DNA from: Ardenticatenales bacterium
GTDB taxonomy: Bacteria; Chloroflexota; Anaerolineae; Promineifilales; Promineifilaceae
DNA length: 15,023 nt
Assembly (NCBI GenBank): GCA_020634575.1
Contig: JACKBM010000078.1
Location: 1-15,023, forward strand
Reading direction: 5' to 3'
Made by a program: the position numbers and the translations under genes. This document shows positions 6,874-15,023 of this stretch, piece after piece. Under the pieces are notes generated by a model. That model saw only the letters and a list, made by a program, of their open reading frames with translations. It was not told the origin of the DNA and made no database searches. Within the stretch, counting starts at the first letter, position 1. Each line of letters starts with the position of its first letter.

Positions 6874-7439
6874 GCACGGGCTACGAGCAAGGTCAGGCCT
6901 TTGGCGGTGTCCTTGACGTTCTGGAAGCTATTGGAGCGACATACGCCATCTGGGGTGGTATGGCTGTGGTGGCTTATGGGGAACCGCGTTTCACCCAGGA
7001 TATGGATATTTTGCTGAGTCCCCGGCAATTTCCTGTCGCCCTGTTTGCCCGCCGGTTGCGGGAAACTCATTACCATGTCGACGAAATCGCCGTCAACAGC
7101 GCCCTGGGCGGCGGTTTCTTTAATGTGATTCATCTGGGCTACCACATCAAAGTAGATTTTTACGTGCCGGCGGAGCCCGAGTTGCTGGCGATGATCGACG
7201 GACGCGTCTATCTACCTTTTGATGAAATGCGGCGGGCGGCTTACATCACGCCAACTGCCGTGGTAGTGGCCAAGTTGCGGGCTTATGAAAATAGCCAGTC
7301 GACCCGCCACCTGGATGACGTCGCCTCGATCGTTCGTTTGCAAAGCCAGAAGCTGGACCAGGTTAGAATTGACGTGGCGGCGGCGCAACTCGGGCTTCTT
7401 GGGGTCTGGCGTGCGCTCTTCGAGGAAAATCGGGGCTAA
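6870..7439 (+). CDS. Nucleotidyltransferase-fold protein, AbiEii/MNT-like
   Basis: A 189-residue nucleotidyltransferase-superfamily protein starting at GTG 6870. The signature is present: GGMAVVAYGEPR with Gly29-Gly30, then the metal-binding pair Asp44 and Asp46 in TQDMDILLSP, and a probable third carboxylate Asp96 in HIKVDFYVP. A C-terminal helical part carries KLRAYENS and RHLDDV (about 135-151), common in AbiEii-like and DUF6036-like enzymes. Such enzymes transfer nucleotides to RNA, protein or small molecules, and many act as toxins of type IV or MenT-like systems. The catalytic residues look intact. The 4-bp overlap with the upstream winged-helix gene suggests the two work together. An antibiotic-type adenylyltransferase is an alternative. 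The gene ends 46 bp before the convergent SARP-type gene, with no clear terminator in between. Confidence 0.8.
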   Translation: MSTGYEQGQAFGGVLDVLEAIGATYAIWGGMAVVAYGEPRFTQDMDILLSPRQFPVALFARRLRETHYHVDEIAVNSALGGGFFNVIHLGYHIKVDFYVPAEPELLAMIDGRVYLPFDEMRRAAYITPTAVVVAKLRAYENSQSTRHLDDVASIVRLQSQKLDQVRIDVAAAQLGLLGVWRALFEENRG

Positions 7440-7485
7440 CTGAGGGTCAATTCCTGTCAATCACTTTTGTTGCCCCACCGTTGTT

Positions 7486-10400
7486 TCAGGGCAGGAGCGC
7501 TTGCAACGCCTGATTGACTGGCACATTGGTGAGAAAGGATTGCCGCATTTCGGGGTCTTCAATCTCGTCTGCGGTACGCTGCATCACAGTGACCGCCAGG
7601 TGCAGGGCTGCCGTGGCCCGTTCATCATCATAGGCCTGAAAAACGGTGTAGCAGGCAAACATGGTGTCGATAGGAAAGGGGAGACCCTGCCCGCGGTCGG
7701 GTGCAATGGCGCGCCATACATCGTTGGCCAATTGCAGTGCTTCGGCAGAGTCGTCCAGGGCCAGGCAGGCCTGGGCCAGTTTTGCCTGCGACGTTAGCCG
7801 CAGATGATCCAGGTTCTGGTTGAGGGCGAGGGCTTCGCTGAAATTGGCTTTGGCTTCGGTGAACCGGCCGGTCGCCAACAAAAAACTCCCCCAATCCAGC
7901 AACGCAAAACGCAGTGAAAAATTGAGCTTTAAGCTCCGTAGAGTTGGGATAGTCGCCCGAAACAGTTTTTCCGCGGCCTCACTCTGGTTGAGCCGGCCCA
8001 AAATCAGGGCATACTGCGACAGGGAGTTGGACTCATCCAGTTTGACCGCCTGCTGTCTGGAGATGTCCAGGCTGGTCAGGATGTGCTCCTGGGCCAGTTC
8101 GTAGGCGCCTAAAAGATTGTAAGTTTCCGCCAGGTTGTGGTGAGCGGCGCTTAAACGGACGCGATGGTTTGTCAAGGTATACAGACGCAACGCTTCCCGA
8201 TCACAGACCAGCGCCTGGCCCAGATTGTAAGCTTCGGCGTACGCCGGCGCGAGGCGGCTGTACACCAGCGCCTGCCCCGGTAGATGCCCAATCGCCGCAA
8301 ACATGGCCAGGGCCTGCTGTAGCTCGGCAATTGCTTGCTCAAACTGGCCATCAAAAAGATAGTTGCGGCCCAGTTCACACTTCAGATGGGCTGCCAGCTC
8401 TGGATCATCGATGTTGGCCACACACGCAAAAGCTTCTTCCAGGTAGACACGAGCCGCTTTGGGATCGGCCAGATGCTTCAGGGAACTGGTGCCCAGGTAC
8501 AGCAACGTTTCTGCCCGGTATTGGGCCAGAGCCGGGACGTTTTCGGTCAGGGCAAGGAGCTGTTGGGCGAGTGGTTGAAACTCAGCCACGTCGCTGATTG
8601 ATTCCAGCAAGGCAAGTTGTTTTGTGAGCAGGTGAACGCGCAGGCCCACATCAGCATCTGCCTTTAGCCGCGGGCTGCTGGCGGCCGTTTTTAGGAGCTG
8701 GGCCCCATCAAAACTCAGCCCGGCGTGGCTAAAAAAGCGGGCGATGGCGGAGGCGCTTTGTTGCAGGCTTTCCCGGTCGTTGCTCTCCAGCGCCTGCCGC
8801 CAGCCCTGGCGAATGTTGTCCAGGTCCTGCCGCAAGGTAGCGCCCACCTGGGCCGCCTGGGCGCCATTCAGAAGCGGGGCCTGGCTTGTTAATAACGCCA
8901 GATAATATTGGCTGTGCCTGGTGCGGCATTGCTCTGCCCGGGCGGGCTGCTCATTCAATTTGCGCAGGGCCAGCTGGCGCACCAACTCGTGCATGGTGTA
9001 GCGGCCATTGCCGCTGCTGTGGATCAACGATTTATAGCGCAGCCGGGCCAGGGTTAGCAGGGAGGCATTGGCGACCGTGGTTGCCGCCGCCGGCGCAAAA
9101 TTGCCGCGAAAAACGGCGAGCTGCGGCAGAAACGCCTGCTCGTCAGCGGTGAGCAACTGCCAGGAATATTCAAACACCGTGGCCAGGTTACGATGCCGGG
9201 CCGGGATATCACGCAAATCCGTAGCCAGCAATTCAATGTTGTCAGCCAGGGCGTCGGCAATCTGCTGGATGGACAGATCGCGCACCCAGGTCGCAGCCAG
9301 TTCCAGCCCCAACGGCAACCCTTCCACCAAACGGCAAATACGAGCCACGTGCGGTAATGTCTCCGGCGACAGCCGAAAGCTCTTATTGAGCCGATGGGCC
9401 CGGTCAACAAAGAGATGAATGGCCGCGTAGGGGGCCGTTGTCACCTCGCCCTCGTCCGCCGGATAGGTCAGGCCATGCAGGCGGAACAGATCTTCACTCT
9501 GCACATTGAGCCGTTCGCGGGACGTAATCAGCAGGACAACATGGGCCGCTGTCTTAACGATGTCGAGAAGTAGCGCCGTCCCGGCTTCAATCAGATGTTC
9601 CAGATTATCAATGACCAGCAGCAGATGCTTGTCATGCAAAATACGCAGAATCTCAGCCTCGGGGGCGCCGTCGCCGCTAAACGGGACATTCAGCGCTTCA
9701 GCGATGGCGGCTGGTATCTCAGCAGCCGAGGCTACACCATCCAGCGGGACGAAAAAGGCGCCGTCGCGGTAAAGGTGCAGGTTGTTGCGGGCTGCTTCGA
9801 GGGCCAGGCGTGTTTTGCCCATGCCGCCCGGCCCAACCAGGGTGATGAGCCGGTAGGTGGGCGCCCCCAGCCGCTCGGTAAGCTGGCTCAGCTCTGCCTC
9901 CCGGCCGATAAACGGGGTGAGGATTTCGGGTAAATTGTGCCGGCTGGCACGGGTGGGCTGGGGGGCAGCGCCCGAACCTGGGATGGGCAGGCTGCCGTCG
10001 TTGATTTGCTGGGCCAGCTGTTGCAATTCCAGATCGGGTTCGACGCCCAACTCCTGGCGTAGCAGGGTTTGGTAGGCCTGGTATTGGCTGAGAGCACCGG
10101 CCGGTTGCCCCTGATAAGCCAGTAAGCGCAACAAACGACGCTGGGCACTGTCTTGCAACGGATCCAGCTCTAATTGGCGGCGCGTGTAATGGGTGGCCTG
10201 CTCGAAACGGCCGCGCTCCAACAACCCCTGCGCCAACTCCTCCAGCAGCTCGATGGCCTGTAAGTGCAAACGCTCGCGCCAGACAAACAACCATTCTTCA
10301 AAGGCCGGGCAATCATCCAGGTAAAACCCCTGTAACAGCGGCCCCCGATACCAGGCCAGGGCCGCCGCCATTTTGTCCTGGCACTCAGCACAATGCCGGC

Positions 10401-10788
10401 GATTGGCGTGCGGATGGTGTTCAATCTGGACCAACGTCTGCAAAAAGTCAGCGGTATCCAATTTGACGGTGCCATCCAGCGCAAAACCGACATCCTGGCG
10501 GTTGCTCAGCAGCGCCGCTTTGGCTCCCGCATCAGCCAACCATTTGCGCAGCCGGGCCAGCGTAACCCGCAGATTGTTACGGGCATCCTCTTCAGGCAGT
10601 TCCGGCCAAAACAACCCCAATAGCGATTCGCGACTGTGCATCTGGCCCGCTTCAAGGGCCAGATAGGCGAACAAGCCCATCACTTTGCGCTGAGGCAAGG
10701 TGAGGCCTGTCGAGCTATGAGGATTACCCAGAAACAAGATCTGGTGAACGGTCATAAATGGGCTGGTGCTGCCGGGTTTATTCGCCAT
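7486..10788 (-). CDS. SARP-type (BTAD) STAND NTPase transcriptional regulator with TPR-like repeats
   Basis: A 1100-residue regulator. Residues about 12-117 are an OmpR-like winged helix (LTLPQRKVMGLFAYLALE, LFWPELPEEDARNNLRVTLA). About 118-265 is the bacterial transcriptional activator domain (LLQGFYLDDCPAFEEWL, ELLEELAQGLLERGRF, ELGVEPDLELQQL), with a His/Cys cluster (HANRRHCAEC) near 128-137. About 290-560 is a STAND/NB-ARC ATPase with Walker A GPGGMGKT (319-326) and Walker B LLLVIDN (Asp394). From about 620 on are TPR-like helical repeats. Such proteins sense a ligand with the repeats and switch on DNA binding through ATP. It is divergent from a small protein and a secreted protein, its likely targets. 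The start is uncertain: ATG 10788 has no Shine-Dalgarno sequence and lies in a hexamer repeat, and ATG 10755 (MTVHQILFL) would fit the domain edge better. No LuxR domain is present at the C-terminus. Confidence 0.92.
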   Translation of the reverse strand: MANKPGSTSPFMTVHQILFLGNPHSSTGLTLPQRKVMGLFAYLALEAGQMHSRESLLGLFWPELPEEDARNNLRVTLARLRKWLADAGAKAALLSNRQDVGFALDGTVKLDTADFLQTLVQIEHHPHANRRHCAECQDKMAAALAWYRGPLLQGFYLDDCPAFEEWLFVWRERLHLQAIELLEELAQGLLERGRFEQATHYTRRQLELDPLQDSAQRRLLRLLAYQGQPAGALSQYQAYQTLLRQELGVEPDLELQQLAQQINDGSLPIPGSGAAPQPTRASRHNLPEILTPFIGREAELSQLTERLGAPTYRLITLVGPGGMGKTRLALEAARNNLHLYRDGAFFVPLDGVASAAEIPAAIAEALNVPFSGDGAPEAEILRILHDKHLLLVIDNLEHLIEAGTALLLDIVKTAAHVVLLITSRERLNVQSEDLFRLHGLTYPADEGEVTTAPYAAIHLFVDRAHRLNKSFRLSPETLPHVARICRLVEGLPLGLELAATWVRDLSIQQIADALADNIELLATDLRDIPARHRNLATVFEYSWQLLTADEQAFLPQLAVFRGNFAPAAATTVANASLLTLARLRYKSLIHSSGNGRYTMHELVRQLALRKLNEQPARAEQCRTRHSQYYLALLTSQAPLLNGAQAAQVGATLRQDLDNIRQGWRQALESNDRESLQQSASAIARFFSHAGLSFDGAQLLKTAASSPRLKADADVGLRVHLLTKQLALLESISDVAEFQPLAQQLLALTENVPALAQYRAETLLYLGTSSLKHLADPKAARVYLEEAFACVANIDDPELAAHLKCELGRNYLFDGQFEQAIAELQQALAMFAAIGHLPGQALVYSRLAPAYAEAYNLGQALVCDREALRLYTLTNHRVRLSAAHHNLAETYNLLGAYELAQEHILTSLDISRQQAVKLDESNSLSQYALILGRLNQSEAAEKLFRATIPTLRSLKLNFSLRFALLDWGSFLLATGRFTEAKANFSEALALNQNLDHLRLTSQAKLAQACLALDDSAEALQLANDVWRAIAPDRGQGLPFPIDTMFACYTVFQAYDDERATAALHLAVTVMQRTADEIEDPEMRQSFLTNVPVNQALQALLP

Positions 10789-10816
10789 TACTGGCGCAGG
10801 TAATGATGAAGTAATG
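10786..10816. promoter_or_regulatory. Triple GTAATG hexamer, candidate SARP operator
   Basis: GTAATG occurs at 10800-10805 and 10811-10816, 11 bp apart, and its inverse CATTAC at 10786-10791, covering the SARP gene's ATG. SARP proteins bind direct repeats about 11 bp apart, so this fits an autoregulatory or divergent operator. A further small inverted repeat, GAACC(7)GGTTC, lies at 10822-10838. Confidence 0.4.
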
Positions 10817-10861
10817 GTAGCGAACCATACTGAGGTTCATGCATTCAAGGATGGCTCAATT

Positions 10862-11068
10862 ATGGCAAAAAGCGATGGGGCATACAACTCGTACCTGCTG
10901 CGGGTGTGGCGCGATGACAGCAGCGGCCGTACCCGCTTTCGCCTGGAGCCAATCGGCAAGCAAAAAGAGGTGCTGCACTTCGCCGATCTGGACAGCTTTA
11001 TTGGTTACTTGTTAGCCACCTCGGCAGCCGGCCCAGAATTTGAATCTCAAGGAGACCAGACGTATTGA
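10862..11068 (+). CDS. Small uncharacterised protein beside the SARP-type regulator
   Basis: A 68-residue protein from ATG 10862, with AAGGA about 10 nt upstream. The frame is open from 10766, and ATG 10814 is a possible earlier start giving 84 residues. The core reads SYLLRVWRDDSSGRTRFRLE, then KEVLHFADLDSFIGYLLA, a compact beta-beta-beta-helix pattern. I recall similar short proteins beside SARP-type regulators in Chloroflexota, but know of no assigned function. No signal peptide, transmembrane segment or metal site is seen, so it is probably cytoplasmic. It lies divergent from the regulator and 73 nt upstream of the secreted protein, with no terminator between, so it may be co-transcribed with the latter. 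Confidence 0.65.
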   Translation: MAKSDGAYNSYLLRVWRDDSSGRTRFRLEPIGKQKEVLHFADLDSFIGYLLATSAAGPEFESQGDQTY

Positions 11069-11141
11069 AAGATTGTAATAGCAACCCCTTACAAACCAAT
11101 CACCGTAATTCAACAACATCGTCTACAAGGAGAATGATGAC

Positions 11142-12746
11142 ATGTCCAGATTAAGAGCTATCTCTATTCTATTTGCTGCATTTGTGGCTACGTTTATGCT
11201 GCAAATCAGTGTGGCCTCCGCTGCTGTGGTTGAAACAATTGACATTCCAGTTGATACTCTTTACCTGAGTGCCAATTACTTCATGCAAACCTTTACCCCT
11301 GCCCAATCTGGCTACGTGACTCAGATCACACTTCAATCAGATTACACTAACGGGCCTGGCGAGTTGATCATTTATGAAGGGGCTGGTCCAGGTACGGTTA
11401 TTGGTTCACAGAGTGTAAATTGGCTTGGAACCGGCGCTGAGGTCGTTACCTTTGCCTCTCCCTTACCCGTCACGGCCGGGAATGTTTACACTATTCAGCC
11501 AACGAATGTAAATTTACGCGGTATCTGGTCGAGCACAATGGATGCTTATCCTGGCAGCGAATTGTGGATATTGAATACAGATACAAATACGTGGTTGGCA
11601 TGGCCCGATTGTGCAGCCACCAATTGGTGTGCATCTGGTTACCCGCATATGGCCGTACAAATTGTTATTGAAGTCCCCATTGATAGCGATGGTGATGGTG
11701 TCAATGATTATGAGGATGCCTTCCCCAATGATCCCACCCGTGCCGTTTCCTGTGAACCGGGTTTCTATGGCGCGTTTACCTGCCAGCCTGCGCCGGTTGG
11801 CACCTATGTGCCTACAGCCGGGGCGCTCGTGGCCACGCCCTGCCCGGTTGGCAGATTTTCCGATGTAGAAGGGGCCGTTGCCTGCCAACCGGCGCAACCC
11901 GGCTACTTTGTCGATTTTGTGGGGGCGGCGGCGCCAACAGCCTGTTCCCCTGGCACCTACCAATCCAATAGCGGGCAAAACAGTTGCACCCTGGCTGATC
12001 CCGGCTACTTTGTCGCCACGGCAGCCGCCATTGCCCAAACGGCTTGCCCGGCTGGTTATACCTCCGCAGCGGGGGCGATAGAATGTTACCGGATCAACAC
12101 AGCGCCAACGGCTGTGCCCGGTGGCCCCTACCTCGCGGCGGTCAACGAAACCATTTTGCTCGATGGCTCCGCCTCAACCGATCCTGAAGGCGATGCCCTG
12201 ACTGAGAGCTGGACGGCCCTGGACGGCAGCGTTAACGGCAACGCCTACACGGCCGGTGCGGAGGCTGGCATCTACGATGTCTGCCTCACCGTCAACGATG
12301 GCGACCTCGATTCGGAAACCGTTTGCACCATGGTTGTCGTTTATGACCCGGGCGCCGGGTTTGTAACGGGTGGCGGCTGGATCAATTCCCCCGCCGGCGC
12401 TTACACAGCTGACCCTAACCTGGCTGGCAAAGCGACCTTTGGCTTCGTGGCCCGCTACAAGAAGGGCGCGAATGTGCCGGATGGCAGCACCAACTTCCAA
12501 TTCCAGGTCGGCGACCTGCACTTCGAATCAACCAGCTACGACTGGCTGGTGGTGGCTGGCAGCAGCGCCCAGTTCAAAGGCGAAGGCACGATCAACGGCA
12601 GCGGCAGTTACCAGTTCATGATCTGGGCTGGCGATGGCAGTCCGGACACCTTCCGCATCCGTATCTGGGGCGAAGGCGGCACCATTTACGATAACGGTTC
12701 CCAGCAGTCGCTTGGCGGCGGCAGCGTCGTGGTCCATAGCAAGTAA
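11142..12746 (+). CDS. Secreted multidomain protein with Cys-rich repeats, PKD domain and C-terminal beta domain
   Basis: A 534-residue exported protein with AAGGAG 9 nt before ATG 11142. Residues 1-27 are a signal peptide (SVASA before AVV). Residues about 30-178 form a beta-sandwich of the choice-of-anchor/DUF4082 sort (FMQTFTPAQSGYVTQITLQ). A thrombospondin type 3-like calcium loop follows (DSDGDGVNDYEDAFPND, 181-197). About 203-316 are four to five Cys-rich repeats of 'C-P-G-Y/F...G...C' form like ephrin-receptor/GCC2-GCC3 repeats. Residues about 319-402 are a PKD domain (LDGSASTDPEGDAL, CLTVNDGD). The last 130 residues (FVTGGGWINSPAGAY, KATFGFVARYKKGANVP, HFESTSYDWLVVAG) are a beta domain seen at the ends of many bacterial secreted proteins (post-COAP-1-like, from memory). 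No enzyme motif is seen; surface adhesion or matrix structure is likely. It is probably controlled by the divergent SARP-type regulator. Confidence 0.88.
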   Translation: MSRLRAISILFAAFVATFMLQISVASAAVVETIDIPVDTLYLSANYFMQTFTPAQSGYVTQITLQSDYTNGPGELIIYEGAGPGTVIGSQSVNWLGTGAEVVTFASPLPVTAGNVYTIQPTNVNLRGIWSSTMDAYPGSELWILNTDTNTWLAWPDCAATNWCASGYPHMAVQIVIEVPIDSDGDGVNDYEDAFPNDPTRAVSCEPGFYGAFTCQPAPVGTYVPTAGALVATPCPVGRFSDVEGAVACQPAQPGYFVDFVGAAAPTACSPGTYQSNSGQNSCTLADPGYFVATAAAIAQTACPAGYTSAAGAIECYRINTAPTAVPGGPYLAAVNETILLDGSASTDPEGDALTESWTALDGSVNGNAYTAGAEAGIYDVCLTVNDGDLDSETVCTMVVVYDPGAGFVTGGGWINSPAGAYTADPNLAGKATFGFVARYKKGANVPDGSTNFQFQVGDLHFESTSYDWLVVAGSSAQFKGEGTINGSGSYQFMIWAGDGSPDTFRIRIWGEGGTIYDNGSQQSLGGGSVVVHSK

Positions 12747-12759
12747 TTCAGAAAACTCA

Positions 12760-12799
12760 GCCCGGCGGAGCAGTTGACAAGGTTACTGCTCCGCCGGGC
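12760..12799 (+). terminator. Perfect 15-bp hairpin after the secreted protein gene
   Basis: GCCCGGCGGAGCAGT (12760-12774) pairs exactly with 12785-12799 around a 10-nt loop. It starts 13 nt after the stop codon region, where a terminator is expected, but no T run follows on the plus strand. It may be a U-less terminator or an mRNA 3'-end protector. The remaining 196 bp up to the next gene show no further structure that I can support, and no convincing promoter. Confidence 0.6.
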
Positions 12800-12995
12800 A
12801 CACTGTCCCCACCCACCTCCCAATACAACTTTTGACCGAAGACACCGTCACCAACTTCGCTTATCCTGATAGCGAGTTGAGCCAAATCTGGCAGCTTTGA
12901 GGCGTGCCTGACCACTGCTTCCGCGCCCCTGCCCTGGCTGCCCAGTTCATGTTTGCTCAGCACCTATTCTCTTGTTGACATGGAGGTTTCCGGTC

Positions 12996-15023
12996 ATGAA
13001 ACGTCACCTTTTGCGCCTCGCGACCCTGGCGCTTCTGTCACTTTTCTTCCTGTTGGCCGGTTGTCGCGACCAGCCAGCAGACGAAACCCCGACCGCCACC
13101 AGCGAAGCAACGGCCGCCCCTACGGCAACCATCCCGCCAGTGGCCTCGCCGACCATCCTGATTCCTGAAGCAACTGATACGGTCCCAGTCCCCACGGACA
13201 CGCCGCCACCTACGGTAGAAGTGGAGCAGCAACCGATGCCTCGCTTTGCCGAGTTCCGGCCCGCTGCTGTGGACGTGAGCCCGGCCCTCGTCTATGACCC
13301 CGTCGCCCCGGACCTGAGCAACGTCCTGGTCCCCTTCCCGTTGTCAGAGGAACAACTGCAACGGCTGGCTGAGTCCGGCCTGGTGGCCGCCCCGGGGACG
13401 GAGCTGGAGTTTTTCACTGTCTATGAAAAGGCCCGCTACGACAACCTGCCGGTCTTTATCACCAGCGATTCCCTGCTGCACAGCTACCATCTCATCTTCG
13501 ACAAGGTGTTACGCACCGCCGAGCGGGATTACTTCATCCCGCTGCTGCACGAGTTGAACGCCGCCATGCTGGCCGAGACAGAGAGCCAATACGAGGCGCT
13601 TGTCGGCACCGAGTGGGCAGATGCCGCTCTGCGCAGCGTCGCCTTCGTTGGGGTGGGGAGCCGGCTGCTGGATCCGTCTGTTGAGATCCCCGCGTATGCC
13701 CAGGAGTTGGTGGACGCCGAAGTAGCCCTGGTGGAAGGGGCCGCCGGCATCCAGCTCTCGCCGCTGTTCCCGGGCCTGGAGTTTGGCGAGGATTACACCC
13801 AATACATCCCGCGCGGTCATTACACCATCAGTGAAGAGCTGACGGCTTACTTCAAGAGCATGATGTGGTACGGGCGGATGACCTTCCGCCTCAAGACGCG
13901 TGATCCCGAAGTGGGGCGGGCGGAGACCCGTTCAGCGCTCCTGCTGGTGCAGGCGCTGCGGACGGCAACGGTGGCGGACCGGCCGGCCCTGGACGCCTGG
14001 CTTGATCTGTACAACCCCACCGCCTTCCTGGTCGGCCGCAGTGACGACCTGACCGCCCTGCAATACCTCGATGTCATCGATGCCGTCTACGGTCCAGAAC
14101 CCTCGTTAGCAGCGATTACTGACGACACGAAGCTGGACCTGTTCATTGAACAGGCAGATCTGTTGCCATCGCCGCAGATCCTGGGGCTGGTCATCGCCGT
14201 CGACGACCCCGAAGTGGCCACCACCAAGGGGTTCCGTTTCATGGGCCAGCGCTTTGTGCCCGACGCCTACATCTTCCGCCAGCTCATCTACCGCAACGTC
14301 GGCACCAACACCGAACCGCGTATGTTGCCGATGGGTCTGGACGTGATGGCCGCCATGGGGTCAGACCGCGCCCTGACAATTTTGACCGAGCTGGGTGAGA
14401 CCGATTACCAGAATTACCCGTCCCAGATGGCCAAAATGCAAGCCTGGACCGCCTCGCTGACACCGGCTGACTGGACAGAAACGGTCTACAACGCCTGGCT
14501 TTACACCTTCCAGCCGCTGCTGGCCGAGCCAACTCCCGGCTACCCCCAGTTCATGTTGTCGGACGCCTGGCTGGACAAACAGCTCAACACCAGTCTGGGC
14601 AGTTGGACCGAGCTGAAGCATGACACCATTCTCTACGCCAAGCAGGTCTATGCTGAACTGGGCGGTGGTGGCTTTAACCCGCCGCAACCGCGGCCGGCCG
14701 TGGGCTACGTGGAGCCGGTGCCCGAGTTCTACGCCCGGTTATCTGCTCTGGCCCAGATGACCTACGATGGCCTGCTCAGTCGCAACCTCCTTTCCGAGCG
14801 CGACGCCAATACGTTGCAACGGCTGATCACCCTCTCTAATGCGCTCCAGGCGATGGCCGAGAAGGAGCTGCGCGGCGAGCCATTCACTGAAGAAGAGGCC
14901 AGCTTCATCCGCTTTTATGGTGGTGAGCTGGAGCACCTGGTGATGGCATCGGCGGACTCGGATGACGAAAGCAGCTTCGCCCCGCCTATCCTGGATGAGG
15001 AGCCGCAGGCTGCTGTTGTCGCC
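12996..15023 (+). CDS. DUF3160 family lipoprotein (C-terminus beyond window)
   Basis: An open frame of 676 codons from ATG 12996 runs off the right edge without a stop. GGAGG lies 9 nt upstream. The N-terminus is a lipoprotein signal ending in LAGC (Cys23). A Thr/Pro/Ala-rich linker (about 24-85, with repeated TPT-like steps) lifts the domain off the membrane. The body is helical and matches the DUF3160 pattern as I know it: VYEKARYDNLPVFITSDSLL and HSYHLIFDKVLR early, then YFKSMMWYGRMTFRL, RQLIYRNVG, and ELKHDTILYAKQVYAE late. DUF3160 proteins are common in Chloroflexota, cyanobacteria and planctomycetes, and no function is established for them. The gene appears to be a separate unit after the hairpin at 12760-12799. 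Base composition is like the high-GC parts of the window. Confidence 0.9.
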   Translation, partial: MKRHLLRLATLALLSLFFLLAGCRDQPADETPTATSEATAAPTATIPPVASPTILIPEATDTVPVPTDTPPPTVEVEQQPMPRFAEFRPAAVDVSPALVYDPVAPDLSNVLVPFPLSEEQLQRLAESGLVAAPGTELEFFTVYEKARYDNLPVFITSDSLLHSYHLIFDKVLRTAERDYFIPLLHELNAAMLAETESQYEALVGTEWADAALRSVAFVGVGSRLLDPSVEIPAYAQELVDAEVALVEGAAGIQLSPLFPGLEFGEDYTQYIPRGHYTISEELTAYFKSMMWYGRMTFRLKTRDPEVGRAETRSALLLVQALRTATVADRPALDAWLDLYNPTAFLVGRSDDLTALQYLDVIDAVYGPEPSLAAITDDTKLDLFIEQADLLPSPQILGLVIAVDDPEVATTKGFRFMGQRFVPDAYIFRQLIYRNVGTNTEPRMLPMGLDVMAAMGSDRALTILTELGETDYQNYPSQMAKMQAWTASLTPADWTETVYNAWLYTFQPLLAEPTPGYPQFMLSDAWLDKQLNTSLGSWTELKHDTILYAKQVYAELGGGGFNPPQPRPAVGYVEPVPEFYARLSALAQMTYDGLLSRNLLSERDANTLQRLITLSNALQAMAEKELRGEPFTEEEASFIRFYGGELEHLVMASADSDDESSFAPPILDEEPQAAVVA

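Noticed and set aside
12757..12963. Minus-strand open frame after the secreted protein gene
   Set aside because: It reads through the 15-bp hairpin, has no ribosome binding site and no recognisable product.
12975..12980. TTGACA upstream of the DUF3160 gene
   Set aside because: It abuts the ribosome binding site, with no room for a -10 before the start codon.
1..15023. CRISPR array, tRNA, rRNA, transposase or attachment site
   Set aside because: Looked for on both strands; no regularly spaced repeats, tRNA-like cloverleaf, transposase motif or flanking terminal repeats were seen.

Overview
The window looks like part of a chromosome from a moderately high-GC Chloroflexota bacterium, probably of the Anaerolineae/Caldilineae type. 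This is inferred from the gene families and not from any marker gene: a large SARP-type (BTAD) STAND regulator, a DUF3160 lipoprotein with a Thr/Pro-rich linker, big secreted multidomain proteins with lamin-tail, PKD and 'GGGWI..PAGAY'-type C-terminal domains, and several lipobox proteins. No rRNA, tRNA, CRISPR array, insertion sequence or phage gene was seen.

Layout, left to right. (1) 1-2115, minus strand: the first 705 codons of a secreted protein with two tandem lamin-tail domains, a ComEC-like metallo-beta-lactamase domain and the start of a third lamin-tail domain; it runs off the left edge. (2) 2354-4348: a class III PLP-dependent aminotransferase (minus), ending in a clear intrinsic terminator, and a divergent Lrp/AsnC regulator (plus). 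The shared 180-bp gap holds a promoter for each gene and an inverted repeat that could be the regulator's operator. (3) 4354-6121, plus strand: three lipobox proteins in visibly AT-richer DNA. The first two are broken by homopolymer frameshifts and a nonsense codon; the third is intact. (4) 6301-7439: a two-gene operon with a 4-bp overlap, a winged-helix-like protein followed by an AbiEii/MNT-like nucleotidyltransferase, possibly a toxin-antitoxin-like pair with a leaderless transcript. (5) 7486-12746: a 1100-aa SARP-STAND-TPR regulator (minus) divergent from a 68-aa small protein and a 534-aa secreted protein with Cys-rich repeats and a PKD domain. A GTAATG hexamer occurs three times at the regulator's start codon. 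(6) 12996-15023: the first 676 codons of a DUF3160 lipoprotein, running off the right edge.

Most of the window serves the cell surface or its control. Two local regulators each sit divergent from genes they may control: Lrp with the aminotransferase, and the SARP-STAND protein with the small protein plus secreted protein. The best leads for something little described are the SARP/small protein/secreted protein module, the winged-helix/nucleotidyltransferase pair, and the lamin-tail/metallo-beta-lactamase protein with its in-phase duplication.
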